64,000 nt of DNA, from assembly GCF_950295315.1 (NCBI RefSeq), contig NC_080180.1, positions 65,691,092 through 65,755,091 of the forward strand, given 5' to 3'. Origin of the DNA: Erinaceus europaeus. Taxonomy: Eukaryota; Chordata; Mammalia; Eulipotyphla; Erinaceidae. Of this stretch, positions 9,404-21,440 are shown piece after piece (the first letter of the stretch is position 1; every line of letters starts with the position of its first letter). Below the pieces are notes generated by a model. The model saw only the letters and a program-made list of their open reading frames with translations, had not been told where the DNA came from and made no database searches. Position numbers and translations under genes: made by a program.

Positions 9404-10340
9404 GATGTCAGGATTCCACTGGAATACCAAGGAGACTGGAGCCCAGGCTGGGTGAAGGAGAAAGAGTTTCATTGTGCAGATGAAAACTCACGTTATTTTG
9501 TAAACTTTCAGCCTTGAGTCTAAGTTCAGTTTTTCTTATATCCTCTTTTAGCAAAACTGGAGCAAGCTTGGGTTTTACAGAAGCAGATGTGCAGTTAAAT
9601 CTAATTGTTTCTAATTTTCTCTACCCTTCCCCATATACTCAGCCCAGTTCCCCTTGCAAGGAGCTGCAGCTGTTAGATTCATGGAGAGGCCTGCTGCTAA
9701 ACATGGACCCTTGGTGGTTGCTTCTGCTGTTGTGGTTTCAGCCAAGCTCATCCTGTTGATCTTCTGTCCTATTTTTTTCCTCGCCTTTTTTTTTTTTCTT
9801 CTGCTCAACTCCCTTCAACTTGTTTGTCTCCTTGTTCAACTTCCCTCTCAAAGAAAAAGACTCCTATGAGGAATACATGCGCTGTATTGTCTTCTCTAAC
9901 TAATACACCCAGGCAGCAGGGTGTTCTGTGGAACAGGTTGTGAGAAGGTTCTTTCTGCACAGAGACAGACATCTTTGCTTCAGTTTCTCAGGAGGAGGGA
10001 CGATCATCACATAAAAAGAAGTCAAGCCAATGGTTGCAGGACAACATGTTTCATAATTAAAAATATACATATTTTTGAAAGTATTATGAGTGTGTACAGG
10101 GTAAGGTGAAACGTCCATTTAGCTGTGGGTGGCAGAAAGCGAGAAAAGAGCTATTTACTGTTTGAGTTTTCCTTTTAGCATATGGGAATTTTATTGACTA
10201 GTTAGTTTTGAATTTACATTTAAAAACAAGCAGTAATCACTCTTCAGTTGCACTAAGCATGCTACTTCCTCTGAGTTTCCAAGAAGAGAGAGCAGACGCA
10301 GAGCCTGAATCCATAGAAAATTTCAGCAAGTTAGCCAGGT
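9404..10340. other. No recognised feature
   Basis: Short open frames on both strands (60-80 codons) show no recognisable protein. A poly(T) run lies at about 9786-9798. Confidence 0.5.
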
Positions 10341-10350
10341 GCAACATTTT

Positions 10351-11955
10351 TTTTTAATTTTTTATTTAAGAAAGGATTAATGAATAAAAACATAAGGTAG
10401 GAGGGGTACAACTACACACAATTCCCACCACCCAATCCCCATAACCCACCCCCTCCCCTGATAGCTTTCCCATTCTCTATCCCTCTGGGAGCATGGACCC
10501 AGGGTCATTGAGGGTTGCAGAAGGTAGAAGGTCTGGCTTCTGTAATTGCTTCCCGCTGAACATGGGTGTTGACTGGTTGGTCCATACTCCCAGTCTGCCT
10601 CTCTCTTTCCCTAGTAGGGTGGGTCTCTGGGGAAGCTGAGCTCCAGGACACATTGGTGGGGTCTTCAGTCCAGGGAAGCCTGGCCAGCATCCTGGTGGCA
10701 TCTGGAACCTGGTGATTGAAAAGAGAGTTAACATACAAAGACAAACAATTTGTTGAGCAATCATGGACGCAAAGGTTGGAATAGTGGAGAGGAAGTGTTA
10801 GGGGGGTACTCACTGCAAACTCTAGTGTACTTCTGCTTTCAGGTATATATTTTGCAGTAGTTTATGGATACGTGTGCACATAAGCTCTCTCTCACAGAAA
10901 CTGGTGTATATCTAGGTTATGGGACTTTGTTAGAAAGTGAACCACCTGAGATGAAATTAGAGAATACTATGAAAGGAAAGGTCTCACCCGAGTAATGAAG
11001 CTGAAGGGTTGTCATTCCACACGTGAAGTCTCTGGATACAGTCTGAGGTGAAGCATGTTGAGGTGGTAATCGTTGCGTTGCTTAGGTTGTGATCGGCAGA
11101 TGCAATATTATTTGGTTTGGATTGGGAGATGCATACAGGAAAGTGGGCCCTATCCAAGGGTTCCAGGACTGGGGGAAGTAGGGGCTCTATAGTGGAGATG
11201 TGAGGTTCCTGCTGTCTTAGGGTTCAAAAAGACAATCGATAGTTAATGTTATCATCACATTATTTGTTAATTGGGTTAGCTTTGAAAAGTCCCTTTGTTA
11301 TGGTTTGCTGTACAGTATCCAGTATCTTGTATATAGCTGTGCTATTGGATGCTTCTAATCTACTTGGTCTAGGCTTTTGAGAGAATCCGCATATCAAATA
11401 CACAGCCTATATATTAAAAAGATTCAGTTTGTCTTTTGAGAAACTTTGAGACATACAATTGATTTCCCCCTCTCATATTAATTAACTACTGATTTATATG
11501 TCTACATTTTGCTAGGAGTGTACATAAACACCATTCCCATCACCAAAAGACTGTGACCCATCCCTCCCACCCACTCCCACCCCCCACTGGCCCAGGAAGC
11601 TGCATGTCTACCCCTCACCACTGGGTTTTTACTTTGGTGCCCTACTTACAATTTGGTCAGGTCCTGCTTTTAGTTTCCCTTTCAGATCTTCTTAGTCAGC
11701 TTCTGTTGATGAGTGGGATCATCCCATACTCATGTTTATCTTTCTGACTTAGTTCACTTAACATAATTCCTTCTAGCTCTGTCCAAGATGGGTCAGAGAA
11801 GGTGGGTTCATTGTTTTTGATAGCTGCATAGTATTCCATTGTGTATATATACCACAACTTTCTCAGCCACTCATCTGTTGTTGGGCACCTGGGTTGCTTC
11901 CAGGTTTTAGCTATTATGAATTGTGCCTCTATGAACATAGGAGTACACACCTCTT
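10351..11955 (-). mobile_element. 5'-truncated L1 with 10-bp target-site duplication
   Basis: A T-run at 10349-10355 marks the poly(A) end. The next ~1.34 kb is the L1 3' UTR of this genome, whose pieces recur at 16.4, 17.0, 26.9 and 55.1 kb. It is followed by the C-terminal end of ORF2. GCAACATTTT occurs at 10341-10350 and 11956-11965, exactly at both ends. This is a textbook endonuclease-dependent insertion, about 1.6 kb long. Confidence 0.9.
11696..11955 (-). pseudogene. L1 ORF2 C-terminal fragment
   Basis: The minus-strand reading frame contains WYIYTMEYYAAIKNNE and SELSQKDKHEYGM, signatures of the mammalian L1 ORF2 C-terminus, and ends at its own stop codon at about 11696. Only about 85 codons remain because the insertion is 5'-truncated. 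No endonuclease or reverse transcriptase domain is present, so it cannot function. Confidence 0.9.
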
Positions 11956-11965
11956 GCAACATTTT

Positions 11966-12605
11966 AAAAGGGCCACTAGGTCACTTCCTTTGTAAATCTC
12001 TCTCAGAACCTGTCTTCCCAACGTTAGAGAAAACAATGACCAGTCAGACAGGTACCCTGAGGAACTGGAACTCCTGTTGGATTTTCTATAAGAAGAGATT
12101 TGCCCATTGGAGCAAGCCAGCAGCCAGGATTACTTGAGAATCAGCTCTCAGCAGATACTTACCTGTGCCAGGTCACCCCGTGACCAAAAAAACTTCAACA
12201 GCAAGACACAACCTTACCAAGTACAGTGAGGGCGGGAACTGGAGGAGATGCACATGGACCAGCCCCTGCATGTGCCCAGTCCTGGCTTCCCGAGGTGGTG
12301 GTCAGCTGGCACCCAGCTTCCTCTCCTCGAAACGGAGGTGGAGAGGTTGTGAGCAGGACCCCCTTAACGTCTGTCAAATGTCCCTGTGCTTAAACTGAAG
12401 TTGCTCTTCGAAATGAATCTGCCTTTAATTCTCCTTTGAGTGCATTTCGTTAACTCGTTGATAATGGTCTTGTGCTCTCTGGCCATTCCAATGCTTGGCT
12501 AAATATTCCCTGACAGGAGAAAGAACATGAAAATCCCCCCCATGGGGGAGTAAACTGTGCAATAACATCAACGCATCTACATAATACAAATTTTAAAAGA
12601 TTAAA
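11966..12605. other. No recognised feature, moderately GC-rich
   Basis: Open frames at 11841-12137 and 12165-12398 partly overlap the L1 end and show no known domain. No splice or promoter structure can be argued from sequence alone. Confidence 0.4.
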
Positions 12606-12608
12606 TAA

Positions 12609-12866
12609 GGGCTGGGGAGATTGTTAGGCAGAAGACTTTCTTTTCTTCAACTCAGATTCCAAGTGCCATTCCCAGCACCATTACCATAAACCACAGCTGA
12701 GAAGTTCTCTGCAGTCTCTCTCTCCTTCTCTCTCCCCTCTCTCTGTCTCTCTCTCCCTTTCCCTCCCTCTATATCCCTTTCTCTTTCCTTTCCACTCTCT
12801 GTATCTCTCTGTCCTTCCCTCCCTCTGTATCTCTCTCTCTAATTAAAATAAAATTTTTTTAAAAAA
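12609..12866 (+). mobile_element. SINE, GGCTGGGGAGA type
   Basis: GGCTGGGGAGATTGTTAGGCAG opens the copy, followed by GACTTTC..., a decayed B box and ATAAACCACAGCTGAGAAG. A CT-rich stretch at 12715-12840 and AATTAAAATAAA close it. It is the same family as 17374-17512 and 44687-44826. Confidence 0.75.
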
Positions 12867-12869
12867 TAT

Positions 12870-13016
12870 TTTAATCGATGAACTATTTATTTTGTGAAGA
12901 GAGAGAAAGAGATCAGAACACTGGTCCGTTCTGCTATCTAGTGATCCCTGAGATGAAACCCAACCCTCAAACATCCAAGTCCTGTCTAATGCACTGAGCT
13001 ATGTCCCCAGTCCTGA
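12870..13016 (-). mobile_element. Degenerate SINE, minus strand
   Basis: A TTTATTTTGTGAAGAGAGAGAAAGA tail-like part is followed by GAGATGAAACCC and GCACTGAGCTATGTCCCCAGTCC, the reversed B and A boxes. Confidence 0.6.
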
Positions 13017-14128
13017 TGATATAACTTTGCAAGTTCAAATCAAAATTCTACAGTTCTTGGAGAATGAGCTATGACTCCTGGAATTATAAATAGCGTGTTA
13101 ATCTGCAGTGATATTTTTATGTATAGCTCAGTCTCACAATGATTATTTCTAGCTAATAGATGGAGAGCAAGTATATTGCTAGATTTTGAGAATTTGTAGT
13201 TAAACTTGCCATTGAATTAGATGGCTGATAATTTATTCTAATTGGAGTGATGGTCACAGCACCTATAAGCCATCAGAGAGGAAGCATGCCTTTGCATATC
13301 ATTTGGATACAACTTGTTCTGTTTAACCATGTTTGCATCTTTGTACTTTCCTTACTAGAGCAATCAAAGCCTATGCAATTCATGAAGCCATTTATTGTCT
13401 TGCTTTTATTTTTATGCTCACTTGACCCAAGGTCAAATGGTGTAGTTAAGTTATTTTATGCAAAATTATGGACCATTTCATCAATTGGAGTTTCTGTAAA
13501 CGTATTAAGTTAACATACACTAAAGTTCATGTTTTTAACTAACTCTGTATTAAAGGTAATTTGATATTTGATAACATTGAACCCAGTATTACTTCAAAAA
13601 TTTTAAGAATAATTTTCTATTTTAAGTAGAAAATTAAATCTTTCAGAGAAATCATGTGAAAACATCATTATTCTTGATTTAGAATTTATTCATGCACATG
13701 AATTCTTAAAAACATTTCACTGTAACATGAGGTTCTAGCTAATATATACTGGGTATAATTCTCTGTTACCCAGAATATTTTATCCCTTATTTCTTAATAT
13801 TAAATGTCTTAATATTAGATACCTTAATAATAAAATTATACTTTTACGAACTCTACTTTTATCTGGTTAAAAAGCATCTTTAAAATCTTTTCTTAGAATG
13901 TTAAGAGGTTTTAGATATTACTGTGTATATTACTGTGGGTTGAAATCAAATGAACTAACTTTACTATGACTAAATTAACAATATCTAAAAAATAAGTTAG
14001 AAATATGGAAAAAGCTGTATTAAACATTGCTATTTTACTCTAAAACAATGCAATTTGAAAAGTACCCAATTCACTTCTCTAAGTGATTTATAGAATTGAA
14101 CATTCAACCCAGTTATTAAGACTATTGT
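13017..14128. other. AT-rich, no recognised feature
   Basis: Strongly AT-rich (especially 13540-14100). The 88-codon frame at 13247-13513 is leucine/phenylalanine-rich without a recognisable family and is probably chance. Confidence 0.5.
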
Positions 14129-14129
14129 T

Positions 14130-14396
14130 GGGGCCGTTGGTGGTGCACCTGGTTAAGCACATTATACTAAGCATAATGAAGCTTCCAAGGTTTGAGTTCC
14201 AGTCCCCACTTCCCATTTGCAGGGGGATTCTTCACAAGCATGAAGCAGGTCTGCTTGTGTCTACCTTTCTTTCTCCCTCTCTATTTCTCCCTCCCCTCTC
14301 AAATTCTCTCTTTCCTATCCAATAAGATGGAAAAAATGCCCTCCACTAGCTATGGGTTCATAGTGCAGTGCAGGCATTGAGCCCCAGGGAGGCAAG
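14130..14396 (+). mobile_element. SINE, long type
   Basis: GTTGGTGGTGCACCTGGTTAAGC forms the head, with TTTGCAGGGGG, CATGAAGCAGGTCTGC, CTATCCAATAAG and GGTTCATAGTGCAG...GAGCCCCAGGGAGGC at the end. It is a diverged copy. Confidence 0.8.
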
Positions 14397-14402
14397 AGAG
14401 AG

Positions 14403-14405
<3 letters not shown>

Positions 14406-14445
<40 letters not shown>

Positions 14446-14490
14446 GAGAGAGAGAAAGTGAATGAGAGAGAGAAAGTGGATATAAGAGAG
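14406..14490 (+). repeat. (AC)n followed by (GA)n microsatellite
   Basis: An almost perfect AC run at 14406-14442 and GA-rich sequence to about 14490 lie directly after the SINE tail. Confidence 0.9.
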
Positions 14491-14787
14491 AGAGGACCAC
14501 ATATTGTAATGTGCATTGTTTTTGTAATATGAAAGCATTTCCTTTATGGTGTCTGAAGGTCTTTCAAACACAATGATAATGAGATTGACATGGAAATGTT
14601 TTCAAAATCCCAAAGAAATGAAACCATTACAGTTACTAGGATTAAAATATTCAACAGAGTACAATTAAACATGAGGGGGGAAAGGAAAAGGTTATCACAC
14701 AGAATGTACCAAATATGATGCAATCTAAAAGCTCTGTCAATTTTAACCAAATTCCAAACTTGCAGATTTTCCTATAAAATATGTAAT

Positions 14788-15010
14788 GATATTGGGCACC
14801 TGGGTTGCTTCCAGGTTTTAGCTATTATGAGCTGTGCTGCTAGGAACATAGGTGACCTTGGGTCCATATGCCCAGAGGGTTAAAGAATAGGAAAGGTATC
14901 AGGGGACGGGACAGGATATGGAGTTCCGGTGGTAGGAATTGTGTGGAGTTGTACCCCTCTTATCCTATGGCTTTGTCAGTGATTCCTATTTATAAATAAA
15001 AAAAGAAAAA
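14788..15010 (+). mobile_element. L1 3' end with inverted 5' piece (twin priming)
   Basis: 14788-14853 matches the plus strand of the minus-oriented L1 at 11880-11945 (GGGCACCTGGGTTGCTTCCA), so this part is in reverse orientation. From about 14854 the L1 3' UTR end is in plus orientation (GGAATTGTGTGGAGTTGTAC) up to an A-rich tail near 15010. Similar flanks (TAATGATA near 14780, GAGTGATA near 15020) suggest an imperfect target-site duplication. Confidence 0.7.
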
Positions 15011-15011
15011 T

Positions 15012-16330
15012 ATATGGAGTGATAATAATAGTCTTCATCTTCACAGTATCAACCACCAGTCACTTAGAACCTCAGTTACTGGCCTGGAGCACAGAGTGGT
15101 GTAGGGAACTTCTGTTATGTTTCTTAATTATGCCTAATTTTTGGTTTTCCTATTTTGCAAGGTACCAGAGCCTGAATTTACACTTTTCATTTTCACTGAA
15201 TATGGCATATCATTACATAATTCATAGTAATATTAAAATACATGTTCCTTTCATAACCATTTGCTACAGTGACCCAGCGTAACAACCTCATTCAGTTTAA
15301 TCATCAATTAGATTGACAGTCACATTTCTAAGATGGTAGAGTATTCTGAAGTCCCCATGGTGTCTCTTCAGTTTTGCTTTCCTCCTGTGATACCAGAATC
15401 AAGAAGCATTCTGGGAACTTAGCAACCCTACTGGCTCTGCGGGTTACTTGTATGCCAACCCCCAGGGGTTTCAGAGGCCATAATCCTTGCTCTTTACAGA
15501 AAATCACTCCTTGGAGTTCTGCCAGGTGTGGTCTTTATGTACAAATGTCAGGACCCTGGATACTGCTGTGCTTCCTCAAGGAATTACAACTGTCTTCAAC
15601 CCTGGGGAATAATCAGTCTCTCCAGCCATCTTGCTATGTGTTTTCTGGGTTCAGCAAATACAGAAATGTGGACCCCAAATATCCTTCCTTACTGTCTCTT
15701 CCTCAGCAGACAAGTAGATATAGCAACAGCTCTGTTTCTATGATGACCAGGTCAGATTGCAAAGGATTGTGTCTCCACAGTCTCTTCCACACATGGTCTC
15801 TGGTCTCTCTCTTCCTCCTGAAGCACACAGATAAGTCTTGCCATCTGGCCTCCCTCTCCAGCATCTAATATCAGCCCAGTGATTCCCAAGTCCCCAGCCC
15901 ATATCTCCATCCCTGGGTAAATGGAGTCTTGTTTTCACTGAACCTTTCTAAAGGTTTTCCATGAAGTCACTACTGAGAGCTCAACCCTCAAATTCCATAC
16001 TGTGACTGTCCTAACTCAAGTCCTGAGTGTCTGGCTTTAGAGTCAGTTTCTGTGTAAGTTTTCACTAATTTACTGAAAAAAAAAGAGTTCAAGAATGCAA
16101 TAATATCTTCAAAATTTAGAAAAAAATAGTTTCTCTGTTCCCAAGAAAATGTGAATGATGATCTCTTAGATGCATTGCCTCTGCGTGTGCAATGAGACAA
16201 GAAGTTATCAGTCTGATGGGAAAATGTCAGACCAGACACTTAACAGTCCTCACTTAAAGAGCACTTAAAGCACTCACAGGACCTGAGCTTGGACCAACTT
16301 AACACAAGGCCTAGAGCCTGGGTTTTGCTT
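15012..16330. other. Unclassified; CT/CCAG-rich block at 15310-15990
   Basis: The block from about 15310 to 15990 is more GC-rich than its flanks and carries a 164-codon open frame (15374-15868) without recognisable domain, signal peptide or codon evidence. It could be part of an old transposable element not obvious by eye, or single-copy sequence. Confidence 0.35.
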
Positions 16331-16333
16331 AAC

Positions 16334-16371
16334 TTATTATTATTATTGTTGTTGTTGTTATTATTATTATT
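16334..16371 (+). repeat. (TTA/TTG)n microsatellite
   Basis: TTATTATTATTATTG followed by GTTGTTG and TTATTATTATT units. It lies at the poly(A) end of the neighbouring minus-strand L1 3' UTR. Confidence 0.85.
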
Positions 16372-17330
16372 GAATAACGATTGGCATGAGCATAGGATAA
16401 GAAGGGTGCAATTTCACACAATTCCTACCACCAGAACTACGTATTCCATGATCTCCCTTGATAGCTTTCCTATTCTTTATCCCTCTGAAAGTATAGACCC
16501 AAGGTCATTGTGGGGTGCAGACGGTGGAGGGTCTGTCTCTATAACTCCTTCCCCGCATGGGTGTTGGCAGGTAGATCCATACTCCCAGCCTGTCTCTCTC
16601 TTTCCCTAGTGGGGCAGGGCTCTGGGGAAGCAGAACTTCAGGACACATTGATGGCGTTGTCTGTCCAGGGAAGTCTGATTGGTATCATGTTAGCGTCTGG
16701 AGCTTGGTGGCTGAAAAGAGAGTTAACGTACAATGCCAAACAAATAGTTTATTAATCATGAACCTAAAGGCTGGAATAGTGCAGATGAAGAGTTGAGCTA
16801 TCCTCCATTTTGGAGATAGCTAGTAGGCCTATTTTAGTTCTATTCCAAAGGGCCTGTGACTATACTGGTTTTTGTTTTTGTTTTTCCCTGAGCCTGAAAT
16901 CTGATATGCATGTGGATCCAAGTTATTGTCTGGAGAGATGATGCCATGGATGGAAAAGGACCAGAAAGCTGAATCAGGGAAGAGAGTACCTCCTCCTACA
17001 CATGACCACAGATTCCCTATTCTTTGTCACTCTGGGAGCATGGACCAGGATCATAATGGGATGCACAAGGTGGAAGGTCTGGTTTTTGTAATTACTTCTC
17101 TGCTGGACATGGGCATTGACAGGTAGATCCATACCCCCAACCTGTCTCTGTTTTTCTCTAGTGGGGCAGGGCTCTAGGGAGGTGGGGTCCCAGGACACAC
17201 CGGTGAGGTCGTCTGCCTAGGGAAGTCAGGTTGGTGCCATAGCATCTTCAAGTTGGTGTCTGAAAAAGTATTAAGATAAAAAACAGAGCAAATTGTTTAA
17301 TAATCAGGAACCTAACTTTTATACTGAACT
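16372..17330 (-). mobile_element. Two partial L1 3' UTR copies, minus strand
   Basis: 16372-16800 matches 10380-10790 (CACACAATTCC.ACCACC; CCCAGCCTGTCTCTCTCTTTCCCTAGTGGGGCAGGG; GGACACATTGATGG). 17000-17330 matches the same part again (GGAGCATGGACCAGGATCAT onwards). They are two separate 3' UTR fragments in the same orientation. Confidence 0.8.
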
Positions 17331-17373
17331 ATTTGTAACTCATTGAGGAAATGAGTTTTTCAAACTGTGTTTT

Positions 17374-17512
17374 CAGACTAGAGAGATAGTATAATGGTTA
17401 TGCAAAAGACTTTCATGCCTGAGGTCCTGAAGTTTCAGGTTCAATGCCCAGAACCACCATAAACCAGAGCTGAGCATTGCTTATTCTCTCTCTCTCTCTC
17501 TTTTAAAATAGG
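17374..17512 (+). mobile_element. SINE, GGCTGGGGAGA type
   Basis: GACTAGAGAGATAGTATAATGGTTATGC, ACTTTCATGCCTGAGG, GGTTCAATGCCC and CATAAACCAGAGCTGAGC end in a CT repeat. This is the same family as 44687-44826. Confidence 0.8.
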
Positions 17513-19590
17513 AAATATATCTCATCATGTTAGGGCTTTATTGTCCACAGGCTCATGGCCTAAGTATTCTGCATGACCAGTAAAGAGGAGCTAAAACACA
17601 GGTGTGAATGGATCCAAAGCTACCGATGCCAAAGCACCTGGCCACCACCAACTGGTCCATGATGGGAATGAGGGCATGTATAATTTATTGGCCATTGTAG
17701 CCACAGATCTGCTGAGACCCCGAGAGAAGTCTTCTTAGAATAGACCTTACGCGTTTATTAAAGGAGATAGATGTTCCTTATCAGTGATGCAGATTTTTTT
17801 CCTCCAGTTGTTTCTATTATCAAACTGTTCTGCTGATATGAACTCTTAAAATCTCTTTGTATTGATCTTTATATTGAACTAATAAAATAAAAGGGAATAT
17901 AGAGGGTGAGGTTGTACTACTTAATATCTATCTTCAGGAAAATAAGTGAATTAGAGACATTCAGGGCCCCTGAAGACCAAACTAGAGTCTTAAGTAACTT
18001 TTTCTGACTCAACCCACATCTCTGTGGCTCTCTTATTAAAAAAAGTATTTAAAATAATATTGTTTCTCTACATAGAATATATGTTGGTTGGCCAGTCTTG
18101 GAAGTCGCTTCACGTCAGAAATCACTCTTTATCCTGTTTGGTTGGGAAGACAGGGAAGCAGTCAAGCAGTAGACTAGCACATGAGCCAGCACATCTCAGA
18201 TCTGAGTGGGAAGTGCTCTGGTCTCTTTATGAATCATAAAAATAAATAAGTAAATGTTTATGAAAATGAAGCAGCATCCTGACTCTACAACCTCAGTTCT
18301 CTCTTCTACAAAATGGCAGGGGGCAGGTAAGTGACCCTAGATATCTCCTAGTTCTAGCACTACTGTTTCATCCCTGTTCTAACCAAGGTGGAGACCTCTG
18401 TGTCCGAGATTGAATTCTAGCAATATTAGTGCATCTTACTGATGGAGCAGCAGCGACGGAAGCTGAATGGACTTACCAAACCTCAGTATGTTCTATTACT
18501 TTGTGCAGTCCCTGTGCAAATTATTTAGTTCCTAAGATTTGCTTTGTTCATATTTAAATGTAAGATGGAAGTTCTGAAACATAAAAGTTAAATGTATATA
18601 AACCAACCATTGTATTAGGCCACAGTAACTGTTAAATCCCTTCCAAGCCATACATGTTTGCACCTGTTCACTTAGCAAAGGTGATTAAATTTGCCCTTTG
18701 TGTTGGAACTAAGTGTCCTAGCTTCCTTTGTGACAGGGTGTGACTTTCTTAAAGGACTAGACAGACTTTGGCCATTAGGAAAATGTCTGTCAATGTTAAC
18801 TGGTCACAAGACATATCACCAAGTGCAAATAAAAGTATACAATTCTGTTTATATACAGATACAAATATAATACTTGTAGTGTTTTATTTTTATTTTTCTC
18901 TATCAACCTCAGTTCTTCTTATAGGTTTTTGGACTATTGTTTCATCTCGTGGCTTGTTTAATGCTTATGATGGAAATGGCATCTTCTTTTACATAAAGGT
19001 GGTTAAGATGCTCAGAAGGTTACCATGCTCAATCTTTTGGTTTCACCTTCCTGAAATTGGAAACAGAATATTGTTTACAGAGCTCCTTCCCTCCTAAAAT
19101 TGCATCCTTGCATTTATGTTGGCCTTCAGGGAAAATGCAAGCACAATGATTTAACTTGGTGGGAGAGGAGACAACATTTTTAAATGTAATTTTTGTATTA
19201 ATGTAAATGGACCCAGAGGACCCAGCAGTGGTCCACATTCTCAGTCATTCGGAATGAGTCAGATTCAAATTCTAAACACCTCTTTGATTACCTATGGGGG
19301 TGTGGGTTGAAACTCATTTAGGATAAGTTCTAAATTCTGCTTCTTAAAAAAATGCAAACAATAACTGTGTTCAAAGCAAAACACAGACAAAAATGATTAA
19401 TACTTCAATAACCTGTACATATATCCCCTGATTTTTAAGTTAATTTGGTATGGTCTTATCTTAATGTATGCTAGTTGTTATAAAAGGCCAGAGACTTGGC
19501 ATAGTGCCTACAAAATATCTAAACTGGCAACAATTGAAACACAAGTTGTTATCAATGGTGATGGATGGAAAGTTAGATTGAGGAAGCCAA
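17513..19590. other. No recognised gene; possible SINE tail near 18150-18255
   Basis: 18200-18255 (GTGCTCTGGTCTCTTT...AATAAATAAG) resembles the end of the GGCTGGGGAGA-type SINE. 17520-17740 has a minus-strand AATAAA but no matching coding region that I could identify. The rest is unclassified. Confidence 0.4.
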
Positions 19591-19594
19591 CTAT

Positions 19595-19790
19595 GGTCAG
19601 GAGACATAGTGCACCAGGTAGGGCACATGCCTTGCAGGGCCAGCTTTGCACCCAGGAATCATATGAAGATGCCCAAGAGTGGGACTGTGGTCCTTCCTAG
19701 TCCCATGTGAATGAAACTTTCAGCTTCTGTGAAGCAAAATCTCACACAGACAGAGCTCTAGGCCCACCAAAAAGAACACCACTAAAAGGC
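19595..19790 (+). mobile_element. Possible diverged SINE
   Basis: GTCAGGAGACATAGTGCACCAGGTAGGGCACATGCCTTGC looks like a tRNA-like head. The body is not clear enough to assign a family. Confidence 0.35.
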
Positions 19791-19889
19791 CTCTTTCCTA
19801 GGAGTGGCTGGAAAGTGTCTGCCTTCACTTGGCCTGCACAGTGGTAATTGAACCTGAATTGCTTCCTCTAGACAATATCTGAAATCATG

Positions 19890-20090
19890 TCTTTGCATGT
19901 TTTCTAGAGCTCTATACTCTTTTGCCCATTCTACCTCCAACATGGGAGATTTGTCTTTGTCCTTCTGGCTTATCTCAGGTAACACGATTCCTTCCAGTAG
20001 GACTCAAATGGCAGCAGTGGAGATCCGCCCATTTCTGACAGCTGATCGAAGTCCATTGTGTGTATAGACTACAACATTTTTTAGCCACCC
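19890..20090 (-). pseudogene. L1 ORF2 C-terminal fragment, old
   Basis: On the minus strand LPEISQKDKDK parallels the SELSQKDKHEYG motif of the copy at 11.7 kb. On the plus strand CTTTGTCCTTCTGGCTTATCTCAGG and CCATTGTGTGTATAGACTACAAC match the antisense of ORF2. It is interrupted and degenerate. Confidence 0.65.
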
Positions 20091-20104
20091 ATATGTGTGT
20101 GTGT

Positions 20105-20143
20105 TTTTCTTTTTTCTTTTCTTTTTTTTTTTTTTTTTTAGGA
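20105..20143 (+). repeat. T-rich homopolymer tract
   Basis: CTTTT-type units are followed by an ~19-bp T run within the L1/SINE-derived area. Confidence 0.8.
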
Positions 20144-20214
20144 AAAAGACACCTATCCAGAGACATCTGTGTACACCTCTGTGCATAGAATGACACTTTG
20201 CAGTATTTCAAATT

Positions 20215-20293
20215 CAGGGATCAGAGACTCGAACCCAGGTCCTTGCACACTGTAATGTATGCTCTTAACCAGGTGCGCCACTGCCTGGCCCCC
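20215..20293 (-). mobile_element. SINE head fragment, short type
   Basis: GACTCGAACCCAGGTCCTTGCACACTGTAAT...AACCAGGTGCGCCACTGCCTGGCC is the reversed B box and A box of the short SINE. The body is missing. Confidence 0.85.
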
Positions 20294-20952
20294 AGAGATT
20301 AACTTCCTACAAGACAAGAGGAGCTAGTTATAATGGGATAAGTGGATTCATGGCTGTCCAAAGTGATGCCTGACCTTGCATTTTAATCTTTATTAAAAGA
20401 GTATTGACATCAGAAGCCTGTATCTCTTGTGCGTTGTTGAGTTAAGCCTTCTGCCAAAGAAGTGAGCTCAGCTGATTGGGAACTTATCTGATGTGACTTT
20501 ATGCACAGTGGCTGGGTCTATGGATCTTAAGGAGTGCTTATCTTCACTTTTCAGATGCTATAATGACACCGTTTAGAGTTTGAATGGCCCCAATAACATG
20601 AGCTATGGGAGGAGGAGTGGTGTGGAGCAGGGAGAGCTGTGCAGCATCCCAGCACGCAGGTCTTTAAGACAGAAGGTTTAAACACTGGTCATGCAAAAAA
20701 AAAAAAAAAAAGTCTTACTGAAGAGTTTGAAAAAGCACTATTATATTTGACTTGTAATTTGGAATTATAAATTTTGTATTGAGCTGTGTTATATACCATG
20801 TTATAGATTTTTTGCTGGAAAACAAATAATAACAATCAGTCTCCAAAATTAAACTAAAATCTAATGATGGATTCATCCCTGATTTCAATCAGAATTTAAG
20901 AGTCTAGCACTAAACTCAGCTTCCACTTAAATCTTAGTGGCCCAGGGCTCAG
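20294..20952. other. No recognised feature
   Basis: Unclassified. A poly(A) run of about 17 bases lies at 20696-20711. Confidence 0.5.
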
Positions 20953-20964
20953 TAAAGAATATTG

Positions 20965-21179
20965 GGGGGGCCAAGTGGTGGCGCACCTGGTTGCGCAGAT
21001 GTGTTACAGTGCACAAGGACCTGGGTTTGAGCTCCCGGTCCCCACCTGCAGGGGGAAAGCCTTAGGCGTGGTGAAGCAGGGCTGCGGGTGTCTCACTGTC
21101 TCTATTCCTCTCTATCACCCCCTCCCACTTGATTTCTGGCTGTCTCTATCCAATAATTAAAGATAATAAAATTTTTTTT
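20965..21179 (+). mobile_element. SINE, short type, with 11-bp target-site duplication
   Basis: The copy is complete: GGTGGCGCACCTGGTT head, GGGTTTGAGCTCCCGGTCCCCACCTGCAGGGGG, GGTGAAGCAGGGCTGC and CTATCCAATAATTAAAGATAATAA. AAAGAATATTG is present at 20954-20964 and 21180-21190. Confidence 0.9.
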
Positions 21180-21246
21180 AAAGAATATTGATTGAGTAAA
21201 ATTGGGCTTTAAAAGAATATTTAGAATATTTAAACAAATAAAGACT

Positions 21247-21440
21247 AAGGTAAATAGCTCAGTTGGTGGAGTGTAAGGATCTCTCTCTCATGTCTGAGGC
21301 TCACGGTGTAGTCCTAGGTACACATGCACCAGTGCGGTGCTCTGGCTTCTCTCACTCTCTCTGTCTCTTTGTCTCTCTCTCTCTATCTCTGCCTCTCATG
21401 TACAAATGTAAGTCATATAAAACAAAATAAATCTTTAAGA
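21247..21440 (+). mobile_element. SINE, diverged GGCTGGGGAGA-like type
   Basis: AAGGTAAATAGCTCAGTTGGTGGAGTG is a tRNA-like head with a clear A box. A weak B box, a CT-rich stretch (21345-21395) and AAAATAAATCTTTAAG follow. Confidence 0.65.

Noticed and set aside
17515..17760. Minus-strand processed pseudogene with AATAAA
   Set aside because: No frame gives a protein I recognise, no poly(A) stretch follows the signal and no duplication was found.
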